Shown here piece after piece: positions 5,098-13,006 of a stretch of 13,006 nucleotides of DNA; the stretch's first letter is position 1, and the number at the start of each line of letters is the position of its first letter. The position numbers were made by a program, and so were the translations under genes. The stretch covers positions 1 to 13,006 of the forward strand of contig CAKSRS010000067.1 in the NCBI GenBank assembly GCA_934487205.1. The letters run 5' to 3'. The notes below the pieces were generated by a model. It ran no database searches and was not told where the DNA came from. It worked only from the letters and a program-made list of their open reading frames with translations. Origin of the DNA: an uncultured Clostridia bacterium (GTDB lineage Bacteria; Bacillota; Clostridia; UBA1381).

Positions 5098-8000
5098 TTA
5101 CTCAACAATTACTCTGTATGTGTTTCCGTACATGTATGAGCGGTCATCCTCCACTGCAAAATAATAGTCTCTGCCCGCCTCTAATGTCACCGTAATCAGA
5201 CAGTTGAACTCCGTCTCACTCGCATTATCATTAAATTCAAGACAGGTTTGGTTATCATCATAGACAAGACCCATCATATCGCCTGACCCGATTGTCCTGA
5301 AGGTATATTCGCGCGTCTCGGTCGGGGTAAATATGTATAAATCCTCGTCCATCGGATAATCGATAGTACCTTTTAATGCTCTGCCGAGCGTTAACACCCT
5401 CCCCGACGTGTTATCGTCATCCAGCATATTTACGCATAGCTTGTAGTCGCCCATGTCTGTTGCCGAGAAACAGCAAACAAGAATATAATATGTATTATCC
5501 TTCTCCATATACATCGGAACGTCTGCATTGCTGCTCAATCTCTCGGTAAAGTCATCATCATTATAATTAATCATGGTATAATTGGCATTATACACCGTGA
5601 TAGTGGTATCAATATCGCCCGTTGTGTGAATTGAATATTGTCCGCTTTGTTTCGGTTTAAACATAAAGATGTCTATGTCCATTCCGTGGTCTATCGACGC
5701 TGCACGTTCGATACCTTCATGAATTACCGTCGCCGTATCAAAGGTGTCGCCGTCATCATTTATCAGCACATTCACTCGAGCCGCCGCAGTCGGCGCCGTT
5801 CCGCCGTAAACCGGAGTACCCGTCACCGTAATGCTGTATTCGCCGTTTTCTGACGGATTGTATGTGCAGCTGAACATATTGCCTGATGTTTTTACATTCG
5901 AAACGGTTTCATCATTTACTTTTACGGTAATTCCGCTGACGTTCGCCATGGTACCTTTTATGTTAAGCGCGGAACCGTCATACAATTTCACAACCGAACC
6001 GTTCGTCGGATACGTTATGTTTATCCTTGCCTGCTTAGCGGCTTCCGGCGTGCTGTCACCGCGCGACAGCGTCAATTTACAGAACACTTTTTTGTTCTCA
6101 CCTTTTCGTATGTAGTCATACGTCGTTGCGCGGATATAATATGTTCCCTCATCAAGATTTTTTGCTATTCTCGAATAATTGCTTGAATCGTTATCATTCT
6201 CATCAATCAATTTTCCCGATGAATTGTAAAGCAGTAAATATGTGTCGGAATTTTTCTGCAAATATTCCGTTTTAATCACATATGTTCCCGCCGATGAAAC
6301 ATTGAATTTGTAATACCCTTCGTATACGTTGGCTATCGACACCGTTTCGTCCGTCGCTATATCCTCGTCTGTATAGCGCTCGGCATACAAATTGCAGAAT
6401 ATCGGTTCGCCGTCGTATTCTTCTACGTCAATAAGATATGTTCCCACGTCAAGATTTTGCTCTATTTTCGAATAATGATTACGTGTGTATGCATCATCAT
6501 TTCTTGCGACAACCTTCAGCGATGAATCGTAAAGTACAAGACGTGTATCGCAGTTCGCTGTACTTTTTAAAGTTCTGAATACATAGTTGCCCTTGCTTGC
6601 AACGTTGAAAATATATCTTTGCGTTGTCGACTTACCGGCAATCGTTTTCATGGTATTGAGCGGAAGTGTTTCATAATACGGCGTTACCAGGACGCCCTTT
6701 GAAAGTTTATCACCGAAATACCGTGCGTTATGTTTCATCTGCCAGTCCATTGTATAGTGCGTATCTATTGTTACATCGGGGGCTGTTATGTTAAAAATAA
6801 AGTTTTTGCCTTTTCCGTATGTTATACTGTCCGTACTCGACAGCGACATATCGCCCGGCGCAAACATATTGCTTTGATTAAGCGCGGCAAGTCCGTATCC
6901 GTCCGCCAGCGTCCATGTTTTTGCACCGGTGTTCTCCGCGTAAATCGTCACGGCAGTAACATCATTTGCCGTCATATGCGCAGGATATCCCGTCGCCGCG
7001 GTAAGGTATGCATTATCGGTTGGGGTCGATTGTTCGCTTGTCAGGCTGTATGATGCATATGTTCCACTGTCACGGTTGACTTTTATTCTGTATATTCCTT
7101 TTTGTAATATATAAACAACCGATTCTTCCGGGTCTTTATTGACACTCTTGTCCAGTAATTTATAATTTTCATCATACAAATATAAATCATAATCGGCATC
7201 ACCATAGTTACTCAGAGTGAATTTCAGTCCCTTAGGAGTTGTTATTGATAAGTTGTAGTAAACCGTGCCGGAGCCGGACATAGTATCATCATATGTTACT
7301 CCCTGAACTAATGTCTTAATCGGGCTGTGTGTTACCGTCAGTGTATATCTTGATGAAGAATACTCGCCGACAGTATAAATTTTTATATAATATGTACCCC
7401 CGTCCAATTCACATGCGTATTTATTTGCAGTAATTTCCGTCATAGACAGATATAGATTTGAGGCATTGTATACCTCAAATCTATAATCTGAACTCGGCTT
7501 TATTAATTTTATTTCGAGCAATTCCTTTTGACCCAGCGTTACTTTATAATAATCAACATCGTCTGAATTAAAAAGAGTGTCCCGTATTATTTGGTTTGCT
7601 GATGAAAGAGTATATGCATCGCTTAAAGAGTCATTCGGCTCATATGTGCTCGGCGTATCATATAATTTTGTACGAACCATATAAGCCGATTGTGCATTAT
7701 ATCCGCTTACCGATGCAACTTTAATATAGTAATATTTTTCACCGCTTACCGGATAGTACGAAATAAGCTCCGCTACCGTACCGCCGTTGCACGATTTTGC
7801 CAAAAGTGTGCCGCCTTCATCATACAAATACAGCTCATAGTCGCAATTTTCCGGGATATCACCCAGCCAGAAGTTTGCCACACCGCCGTATGCAAATTTA
7901 ACTTTATAATAATCCACATCATTAATACTGCTTATATAGCCGTAATTATTACAGTCGTCATATGTGAGATTAGCGCTTTCTATAGTATCGTTGCTTTCCT

Positions 8001-9996
8001 GCTCATTTTGTGAGCTTATGTTTTCCGTATCGGTGTTTTCAGCTGCATTATCCGAATTCACATTACTGTCTGTTGTATTGTTATTGGTTGTTTCATTGGT
8101 TTTGCTGTTATTATGCCGTCTCGAACCTCCGCCTGTTGCCGCAGGAGGCGGCGTAGGTGTCGGCGCAACCGTCTCATAATGCTGTGAATGAAGTATATTT
8201 ACGTCCGGATAAGGGGTTCCCTCTACTATAATCTGTGTAATTTTTCCGGTGTATTCACATGTATCGTTACCGATAACCGTTTTTATTGCCAAATCATATT
8301 CGACATCTGTCTGAAATTCCGGAAGAACAAATTCCGATGCAATCGGCACCGAACCGTCGGTAAGGATAATTTCTTCCTTTTCGCCCGTCTTTTGATAAAT
8401 TTTTAAATTTACCGATGTAATGTTTTTCGAAGTATCAAGCAGGAACTTTACCGCACCCTCCTGATACCTAAATGTAAACGGATATTTGACAAACAGATTT
8501 TCCTGTCCGGGATTATCGTCATAGCCTATGTCCCCCGATTTGCCGTCCTCGTCTGATGCCTCAAACGCCGCGTATGCATTTACCATGCCTTCCGTTTCTA
8601 CATCGGTGTATTCATCTTCCGCCTGTTTGGGTAATACTCCGTCAACGGAATTTATTATCTTATTTTTCAGCCCATTTGCCGTGAGATCTTTATTGCTTGA
8701 CAGCAGCAGTGCCGCCATACCGCTTACATATGCGGCGGAGCATGATGTTCCGTCCATAAATCCGTATTTGCTCTCGGGAAGTATGCTGTAAATTCCGACA
8801 CCCGGCGCCGCAACATCAATAAAGCTGCCGTAAGTTGAATTTGCCCACAGCTGACCTTTGTTATTTGCCGCCGATACGGATATTACATTATCCAGCTCAT
8901 AACACGCCGGGAACGTTGCAAGCTTTGTTGAAGGCCCGCCGTAATTTCCCGCGGCACATACAAAGAGAATATCCGGATTTGACGCTATCGCTTCTTCCAG
9001 TGCCGGATTTCGGTCTGTTCCCGAAAAACTGCAGTTAATGATTTTTACGCCCTTTGATTTTGCATATTCTATTGCCTTTATAATATCGGAAGTATATCCT
9101 CCCTTATAATTAAGCGCTTTAAGCGGCATAATTTTTACCTTTGGCGCAATACCCGATATTTCGCCGTTTGCGGCAATAATTCCCGCCATATGCGTGCCGT
9201 GCATGTCAACAACGTCCATGTCGTAAACCTTGTTATCATTGTTTACAAAGTCCCAGCCGTTTATATCGTCGATATACCCGTTTCCGTCATTGTCTGCTCC
9301 GTTGTCCGTCTCGTCATTGTTAGTCCATATATTCCCCTCAATGCTCGGGTGATATATGTCTATGCCGGTATCAATAATTCCGACAACAACTTCCTCCGAG
9401 CCTTTTGTAATCTTCCACGCGTCGGGGATTTTCATATCAAATCCGCTTTCGCCGGTTTTGCTTTCAATGGTCTGACCGCCATTCTGGATTGCCCACTGCT
9501 TTTCGTCAAATTCGCTCATTGTTTTGACTTTGTAGTCCTTTTGAGCGTACTGTACATTAACATTCCGGTTTAATTCGACCACAACATTATTAATATCCGA
9601 CGATGATTCCGCCCGCAAGACTGCCGTTTTGTTCTCGGCAGATGCGCTTACAAGTGTGAGCTTTAGTTCATCAAGCTTTAATTTCTCCGACAATATCTCA
9701 TCGAACTGCTTATCTTTATCCATATCTATCGTTCCGGAAGATTCGCCCGACATATCTGAATCGGACATATTTCCCGAACTCGGCTTTTCTATAGTTGTAT
9801 CATCACCGACAGTTTTATCCCGAAGTTTAATGAGAATATCATTATCCTTATTCGGTATGGGATTTTCTTCCATATATTTCTCATACCGCTCTTTATCCGT
9901 AAGACCTCCGTCAATACTGTCATCTTTCGCCGAGACGGCTGTAAAATTTGCACATACAAGCGCTGCTGCCGTTAAATATGATATTATTTTTTTCAT
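5098..9996 (-). CDS. Giant secreted subtilisin-like serine protease with PPC and Ig-like modules
   Basis: A 1632-residue exported S8-family protease, against roughly 400 for a minimal secreted subtilase. Signal peptide about 1-23. Propeptide about 24-165, ending near QYAQKDY and QWAIQNGG. The catalytic domain (about 190-480) has a complete triad, Asp209 (IIDTG), His266 (HGTHMAG) and Ser418 (GTSCSAA), plus the oxyanion Asn351 (AAGN) and an acidic Ca2+-type loop (225-255). After a beta domain comes a Pro/Thr then Asn/Ser-rich linker (about 610-672). PPC-like beta modules follow at about 673-775, 784-888, 895-987, 1112-1208, 1214-1311, 1413-1525 and 1528-1632. An NBR1-like Ig domain (about 1000-1105, ENTGAKTW and MDWQM) and another Ig-like domain (1322-1411) are interspersed. 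No sortase, SLH or dockerin anchor is seen. The start at 9996 is set by GGAGG 6 nt upstream. It begins 14 nt after the preceding gene, so the two are probably translationally coupled. Confidence 0.93.
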   Translation of the reverse strand: MKKIISYLTAAALVCANFTAVSAKDDSIDGGLTDKERYEKYMEENPIPNKDNDILIKLRDKTVGDDTTIEKPSSGNMSDSDMSGESSGTIDMDKDKQFDEILSEKLKLDELKLTLVSASAENKTAVLRAESSSDINNVVVELNRNVNVQYAQKDYKVKTMSEFDEKQWAIQNGGQTIESKTGESGFDMKIPDAWKITKGSEEVVVGIIDTGIDIYHPSIEGNIWTNNDETDNGADNDGNGYIDDINGWDFVNNDNKVYDMDVVDMHGTHMAGIIAANGEISGIAPKVKIMPLKALNYKGGYTSDIIKAIEYAKSKGVKIINCSFSGTDRNPALEEAIASNPDILFVCAAGNYGGPSTKLATFPACYELDNVISVSAANNKGQLWANSTYGSFIDVAAPGVGIYSILPESKYGFMDGTSCSAAYVSGMAALLLSSNKDLTANGLKNKIINSVDGVLPKQAEDEYTDVETEGMVNAYAAFEASDEDGKSGDIGYDDNPGQENLFVKYPFTFRYQEGAVKFLLDTSKNITSVNLKIYQKTGEKEEIILTDGSVPIASEFVLPEFQTDVEYDLAIKTVIGNDTCEYTGKITQIIVEGTPYPDVNILHSQHYETVAPTPTPPPAATGGGSRRHNNSKTNETTNNNTTDSNVNSDNAAENTDTENISSQNEQESNDTIESANLTYDDCNNYGYISSINDVDYYKVKFAYGGVANFWLGDIPENCDYELYLYDEGGTLLAKSCNGGTVAELISYYPVSGEKYYYIKVASVSGYNAQSAYMVRTKLYDTPSTYEPNDSLSDAYTLSSANQIIRDTLFNSDDVDYYKVTLGQKELLEIKLIKPSSDYRFEVYNASNLYLSMTEITANKYACELDGGTYYIKIYTVGEYSSSRYTLTVTHSPIKTLVQGVTYDDTMSGSGTVYYNLSITTPKGLKFTLSNYGDADYDLYLYDENYKLLDKSVNKDPEESVVYILQKGIYRIKVNRDSGTYASYSLTSEQSTPTDNAYLTAATGYPAHMTANDVTAVTIYAENTGAKTWTLADGYGLAALNQSNMFAPGDMSLSSTDSITYGKGKNFIFNITAPDVTIDTHYTMDWQMKHNARYFGDKLSKGVLVTPYYETLPLNTMKTIAGKSTTQRYIFNVASKGNYVFRTLKSTANCDTRLVLYDSSLKVVARNDDAYTRNHYSKIEQNLDVGTYLIDVEEYDGEPIFCNLYAERYTDEDIATDETVSIANVYEGYYKFNVSSAGTYVIKTEYLQKNSDTYLLLYNSSGKLIDENDNDSSNYSRIAKNLDEGTYYIRATTYDYIRKGENKKVFCKLTLSRGDSTPEAAKQARINITYPTNGSVVKLYDGSALNIKGTMANVSGITVKVNDETVSNVKTSGNMFSCTYNPSENGEYSITVTGTPVYGGTAPTAAARVNVLINDDGDTFDTATVIHEGIERAASIDHGMDIDIFMFKPKQSGQYSIHTTGDIDTTITVYNANYTMINYNDDDFTERLSSNADVPMYMEKDNTYYILVCCFSATDMGDYKLCVNMLDDDNTSGRVLTLGRALKGTIDYPMDEDLYIFTPTETREYTFRTIGSGDMMGLVYDDNQTCLEFNDNASETEFNCLITVTLEAGRDYYFAVEDDRSYMYGNTYRVIVE

Positions 9997-10002
9997 AATC
10001 TG

Positions 10003-10007
10003 CCTCC
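10003..10007 (-). promoter_or_regulatory. Ribosome binding site that sets the protease start
   Basis: GGAGG lies in the 14-nt gap after the upstream gene and 6 nt before ATG 9996, where the signal peptide begins (MKKIISYL). An in-frame ATG at 10014 lies upstream of this site and is not preferred. Confidence 0.85.
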
Positions 10008-10010
10008 ATC

Positions 10011-11819
10011 TCAATATGTAATATTCTTTTCCGCTTTGTACGCCCTGTTGTCACAGGTTACTTCTACCGTATAATCACCGTTTCTGTTTAATTCTGCAGG
10101 AATTTCAAAACTTCCGTCCGCCGAGCTTGTAACTTCTTCTTCAAATATACTGTAATTATCATAATAAACCCGACATTGTAAAGCGGAATTTGCTGCGGCT
10201 TTGCCCGAAATCATGATTTGATTGTCAACCAATTCCGCCCGCATGATTATTACATTAACGTTATCATCATAATTATTTGAGGTTTTGCCGATATTTGCCG
10301 TTACAATCGCCGCATCAGCAGAATCAATAATTTTATCGGCGTTTACGTCCGCGCCGATAACGTATTCTTCATCGCCGTACTCTTTCCCGAGCAGACTGTT
10401 GACAAGAATCAAGTCGTTATTGTCAATCACATCATCGCCGTTTGCGTCACCCGGGATAAGACTGACGCTGCCCAAATCAACCACGTTATCATTAAGGTTA
10501 ATCCGCTGATATTTTGCCAAATATCCCGGTCTTGCCGTTTTGACAAGATATTCACCGGCATGAATTCCGGTAAGCGTAAACGGCGCATTGTTTACGCCCT
10601 TGCTGTTCTCCTTTAAATGCACCGTCGCAACATATTCGCCCGTTTCATAGTTTTGCAGATTTACCGTTGCCTCCGCGTCGCGGTTAAACTCCATATCGTC
10701 GCTGTAATACTTTACGGGGCCGACAGTTCCGAAAATGTTTCCTATAAAATATCCGTAATTCACCGAATAATCGCCGATTTCGTTTCCCGTCACATACAGG
10801 TAATATGTTGTGCCCGTTTTGAGTTTCATCATCAGTCTGAAATTATCGGAATCGGCATTATTATTTTCCGGCGTCATCGGCAAATCCATATTCCCCGCAC
10901 GGTACATCTGTGCCGATGTGCCCATCTGCGAATCGCCTTCAAAATAATACAATCCGTCCTGCGGCGGTACAAAGGAGAATACATCAACATCAACAGCCGT
11001 GTTTACGGTACCGCTTATCTTGTTTCTGATTGCCGATATCGGCTGTGCCATAGTGTAGTCATCGCCGAAAAAGTCCCGTCCGGCAGATGTCATTATGATA
11101 GGCGAAATATACGGTCTTACACCGGACAGGCCATCCCAAATCATTAATTTGGCGCTTGCTGCATTTTGTTCCGCCGGTACAACTATGCTGTTATATAAAA
11201 TATCATTTTCCGTCTTTTCCACACTTCCGCTGCTCGTATTCATTTGCAGAAGTTTTCCGTCGCTGTCATATATCGCCAAAACGGAGGTAATATCAATCGG
11301 ATTTTCCTCATCAATGTTTTTGACCGAAATTTCCGCCGTTAATGTTTCGCCTTCCAAAACGACGCCTTCGCTGAATTCATTATTATACAGCACCGAAACA
11401 TTGATTCGCGCATTACCGATTTGCGTATTCGCAATATTCGACTGGATAATTTCCGTTGTGCCTCCACCCATAATATCCGATGTATTTTCATCTTTTTGCG
11501 GAACTATGTAATAAACCTCGTCTTCTGCCGAGTCCCAGTCTATGACTGTCAGAAAATTAATGCCCGCAAAGTCAACATGTATGAAAGCTCCGTCGTTAAA
11601 ATCACCGAGTTTTCCACTGAAAATCGTCGTTTTTTCATCTCCGCGCTGTCTTATTACCGTAACGTTAAGATTTGAGTTATTGACAATCGGTTTCATCGTT
11701 TCGCCGCCCGAGATTATTTCTCCGCCCGAAAAATCAATTGCACCCGCCGTCGCTGCGCTCACCCCCAGCATACAGAGTGTCAACATCATTGAAATAATAG
11801 TTTTTGCCTTCCTCACCAT
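10011..11819 (-). CDS. Exported protein with PPC-like, carboxypeptidase-regulatory-like and dockerin-like modules
   Basis: A 602-residue protein with no enzymatic domain that I can recognise. Signal peptide about 1-27 (MVRKAK, hydrophobic stretch, AATAGA). Residues about 135-245 look like a beta-sandwich. About 255-355 is PPC-like (VDVDVFSFVPPQDGLYYF), the same module type as in the neighbouring protease. About 385-455 resembles a carboxypeptidase-regulatory fold (GIHAGEYLVKTARPGYL). Residues 456-513 hold two Ca2+-loop repeats of dockerin type: D458-x-N460-x-D462 ending at D469, and D491-x-N493-x-D495 ending at D502. A final beta domain (about 520-602) ends the protein. Start ATG 11819 has GGAGAGAG 4 nt upstream and begins the signal peptide; ATG 11861 and 11840 lack this. 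It is the first gene of the operon and may bind, present or localise partner proteins. The dockerin-like module is internal, unlike the usual terminal position in cellulosomal enzymes. Confidence 0.8.
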   Translation of the reverse strand: MVRKAKTIISMMLTLCMLGVSAATAGAIDFSGGEIISGGETMKPIVNNSNLNVTVIRQRGDEKTTIFSGKLGDFNDGAFIHVDFAGINFLTVIDWDSAEDEVYYIVPQKDENTSDIMGGGTTEIIQSNIANTQIGNARINVSVLYNNEFSEGVVLEGETLTAEISVKNIDEENPIDITSVLAIYDSDGKLLQMNTSSGSVEKTENDILYNSIVVPAEQNAASAKLMIWDGLSGVRPYISPIIMTSAGRDFFGDDYTMAQPISAIRNKISGTVNTAVDVDVFSFVPPQDGLYYFEGDSQMGTSAQMYRAGNMDLPMTPENNNADSDNFRLMMKLKTGTTYYLYVTGNEIGDYSVNYGYFIGNIFGTVGPVKYYSDDMEFNRDAEATVNLQNYETGEYVATVHLKENSKGVNNAPFTLTGIHAGEYLVKTARPGYLAKYQRINLNDNVVDLGSVSLIPGDANGDDVIDNNDLILVNSLLGKEYGDEEYVIGADVNADKIIDSADAAIVTANIGKTSNNYDDNVNVIIMRAELVDNQIMISGKAAANSALQCRVYYDNYSIFEEEVTSSADGSFEIPAELNRNGDYTVEVTCDNRAYKAEKNITY

Positions 11820-11823
11820 GTTT

Positions 11824-11831
11824 CTCTCTCC
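11824..11831 (-). promoter_or_regulatory. Ribosome binding site that sets the dockerin-like gene start
   Basis: GGAGAGAG stands 4 nt before ATG 11819, where the signal peptide begins. It rules against the longer reading from ATG 11861. Confidence 0.75.
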
Positions 11832-11885
11832 ATTCTGCATTTTGTAATATTTGAACGTCAATTTATACTTTATTTATTCATGATA

Positions 11886-11914
11886 AGTTTATCATACATA
11901 TATACATTTTTCAA
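11886..11914 (-). promoter_or_regulatory. Candidate promoter of the secreted-protein operon
   Basis: On the minus strand, TTGAAA (11914 to 11909) and TAAACT (11891 to 11886) are 17 bp apart, with TGA before the -10, and would give a leader of about 60 nt. The -10 lies inside the inverted repeat at 11880-11895. Both hexamers match consensus only partly, so the promoter may need activation. A weaker alternative is TATAAA further upstream (rc of TTTATA at 11920-11925). Confidence 0.3.
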
Positions 11915-12068
11915 GACATTTTATACAAATTCATACCAAGTTCAGCAACTTTTATGCAGAAAATTATACAATTATTGTCACTTTTTTAGTTTTTTCGACT
12001 TTGTTCGACGATATTGGATATTTTTTTACATTATTTTTATGTAAAACAAAAATACCTATAAATTATTA

Positions 12069-12097
12069 TTGCCAATTCGGCAAAATTATGCTATAAT
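12069..12097 (+). promoter_or_regulatory. Promoter of the second AraC-family gene with overlapping dyad
   Basis: TTGCCA (12069-12074, one mismatch to consensus) and TATAAT (12092-12097, perfect) have a 17-bp spacer, and TGC before the -10 makes it an extended -10 promoter. Transcription would start near 12104, about 52 nt before the start codon. The inverted repeat TTGCC-N5-GGCAA (12069-12083) covers the -35 box and is a likely operator, perhaps for autoregulation. Confidence 0.7.
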
Positions 12098-12155
12098 ACT
12101 AATAAATAAATTACAATTTCAGCCAAAATATGCTGTTTTTTAAAGGGATAAAATT

Positions 12156-12941
12156 ATGAATCATTTTTTTGTCGAACAACGGAATATTCCGTTTGATTTT
12201 CATTACACAACGATGCTTGACTGTGGTGCACACCTGCACGACCAAATAGAATTGGGAATTATAAAAAAGGGTACCGCTCTCCTGTACACTGACGGAAAAG
12301 AATATATACTGAAAAAAGGCGACTGCTTTATTGTTTTTCCCAACCAGATACACTCGTATGAAGGCTCGGAAAATCTCGAATGTCAGCTGATCATTTTTTC
12401 TCCGGAAATTATCCCTGAGATGCGCGAAATCCTCACGGGATACATTCCGCAATCATCTGTTATTTCATGCGAGGGGACGGATATTGAGACAATTATGTCG
12501 GTAATACTGCATAATTTCAAAATGAAACTGCCCGAATTTAACCACGGCATACTCCTCGCCCTGTGCAGCCTTATATCTCACCACATGCCTATGGAAAAAT
12601 TAAACAAATACAGTATATATACACTTAAAAATACGCTGATGTTTATTGAGCAGAATTTCACCGAACCGATAACAATTGAGTCGGTCGCGGAAAATCTGCA
12701 CATCAGCGCGTCACGATTATCACATCTTTTCAGCGACAAACTGAATACAACTTTTACAAAATATGTTACATCAAAGCGTATCGGCTATGCGTGCGGCCTT
12801 TTAAAAAACAGCGATATGCCGATAACCGATATCGCATTTTGCTCCGGATTCGGCTCGGTGCGCACCTTTAACCGCGCATTTGCGCTGGCTGTCGGGATAA
12901 ATCCCAGAAACTATCGTGAACAGGAAAATGGGGCTGTTTAA
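12156..12941 (+). CDS. AraC-family transcriptional regulator, probable regulator of the secreted-protein operon
   Basis: A 261-residue full-length AraC/XylS-type regulator. The N-terminal cupin sensor (about 10-90) shows HLHDQIELGIIKKG, with the H-x-H and Glu32 of cupin motif 1, and GDCFIVFPNQIHSYE, with His66 of motif 2; such sensors often bind sugars or small metabolites. The C-terminal double HTH (about 155-256) includes ITIESVAENLHISASRLSHLF and the second unit MPITDIAFCSGFGSVRTFNRAF. It ends with the complete signature VGINPRNYRE. AAGGG about 8 nt upstream supports the start. It is divergent from the three-gene exported operon across a 336-bp control region, the usual position for an AraC gene and its target. 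The ligand is unknown, and control of the operon is inferred from position. Confidence 0.9.
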   Translation: MNHFFVEQRNIPFDFHYTTMLDCGAHLHDQIELGIIKKGTALLYTDGKEYILKKGDCFIVFPNQIHSYEGSENLECQLIIFSPEIIPEMREILTGYIPQSSVISCEGTDIETIMSVILHNFKMKLPEFNHGILLALCSLISHHMPMEKLNKYSIYTLKNTLMFIEQNFTEPITIESVAENLHISASRLSHLFSDKLNTTFTKYVTSKRIGYACGLLKNSDMPITDIAFCSGFGSVRTFNRAFALAVGINPRNYREQENGAV

Positions 12942-12955
12942 AAAGTCGCAAAATC

Positions 12956-12986
12956 AAAAAAGGATCTCTGATTGAGGTCTTTTTTT
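12956..12986 (+). terminator. Intrinsic terminator of the second AraC gene
   Basis: GATCTC (12963-12968) pairs with GAGGTC (12974-12979), with one G-U pair and a 5-nt loop. The stem is extended by the preceding A-tract (12956-12961) pairing with seven T residues (12980-12986). It lies 14 nt after the stop codon. The matching A-tract means it could also work leftward on a gene beyond the right edge. Confidence 0.85.
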
Positions 12987-13006
12987 GGTTTTCATTAAAA
13001 AATCCC

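Larger units (their letters stand above)
11820..12155. other. AT-rich divergent control region
   Basis: The stretch has no gene. It holds promoters for the leftward secreted-protein operon and the rightward AraC gene, plus several symmetric sequences. A 7-bp inverted repeat ATGATAA-GT-TTATCAT lies at 11880-11895. A direct repeat of TTCGAC lies at 11994-11999 and 12004-12009, exactly 10 bp apart, so on one face of the helix. An 8-bp inverted repeat TTTTACAT-N7-ATGTAAAA lies at 12024-12046, and TTGCC-N5-GGCAA at 12069-12083. The number of symmetric sites suggests binding by more than one protein. Confidence 0.6.

Noticed and set aside
10617..11147. 176-codon plus-strand open frame opposite the dockerin-like gene
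   Set aside because: The minus-strand reading has a signal peptide, Ca2+ loops and a good ribosome binding site. The plus-strand product has no recognisable domain.
12130..12159. Nine-codon upstream frame whose stop overlaps the AraC start codon
   Set aside because: It has no ribosome binding site and its short AT-rich codon content is what chance would give, so a leader peptide is not supported.
12111..12452. 113-codon minus-strand open frame at the start of the second AraC gene
   Set aside because: It is antisense to a clear cupin domain, and no ribosome binding site or domain was seen.

Overview
The window looks like chromosomal DNA from an anaerobic, probably gut-associated Firmicute of the class Clostridia. 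Supporting signs are moderate to low GC, strong GGAGG-type ribosome binding sites, Gram-positive-style signal peptides, a dockerin-like Ca2+ module, two AraC-family regulators with cupin-type sensor domains, and an L-fucose isomerase/mutarotase pair. The genus cannot be fixed from the sequence alone.

Left part (1-3404): a compact L-fucose locus. fucU (mutarotase) and fucI (isomerase) form a leftward two-gene operon ending at an intrinsic terminator (109-136). A divergent AraC-family gene (2634-3377) sits across a 152-bp control region. That region holds a consensus promoter for the regulator (TTGACA, 17 bp, TATAAT), a 19-bp palindrome over its -10 box, and a face-to-face candidate promoter for fucUI. 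The regulator stops just after its second helix-turn-helix, and its stop codon lies in the T-tract of the terminator of the convergent downstream operon. Between fucI and its terminator lie three hairpins that resemble the right end of an IS200/IS605 element.

Middle and right part (3371-11819): a leftward operon of three large exported proteins. Its order of transcription is: a 602-aa protein with a PPC-like module and a dockerin-like pair of Ca2+ loops; a 1632-aa multimodular subtilisin-like protease; then, after a 141-nt gap holding a long inverted repeat, a 513-aa exported protein. The last one combines a peptidoglycan-binding domain with what reads as a PD-(D/E)xK nuclease domain and a hydrophobic C-terminus. 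No sugar-degrading catalytic domain, immunity gene or sortase signal is visible. The operon is best described as an uncharacterised secreted protease/nuclease module.

Right edge (11820-13006): a 336-bp AT-rich control region with several inverted repeats separates the operon from a divergent, full-length AraC-family regulator (12156-12941), the obvious candidate controller. That gene ends at a good intrinsic terminator (12956-12986).

Working together: the fucose genes convert L-fucose to L-fuculose under probable control of the first AraC protein. The three exported proteins probably act outside the membrane on protein, and possibly nucleic acid, near the cell wall, under the second AraC protein. 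The kinase and aldolase steps of fucose catabolism are not in the window.
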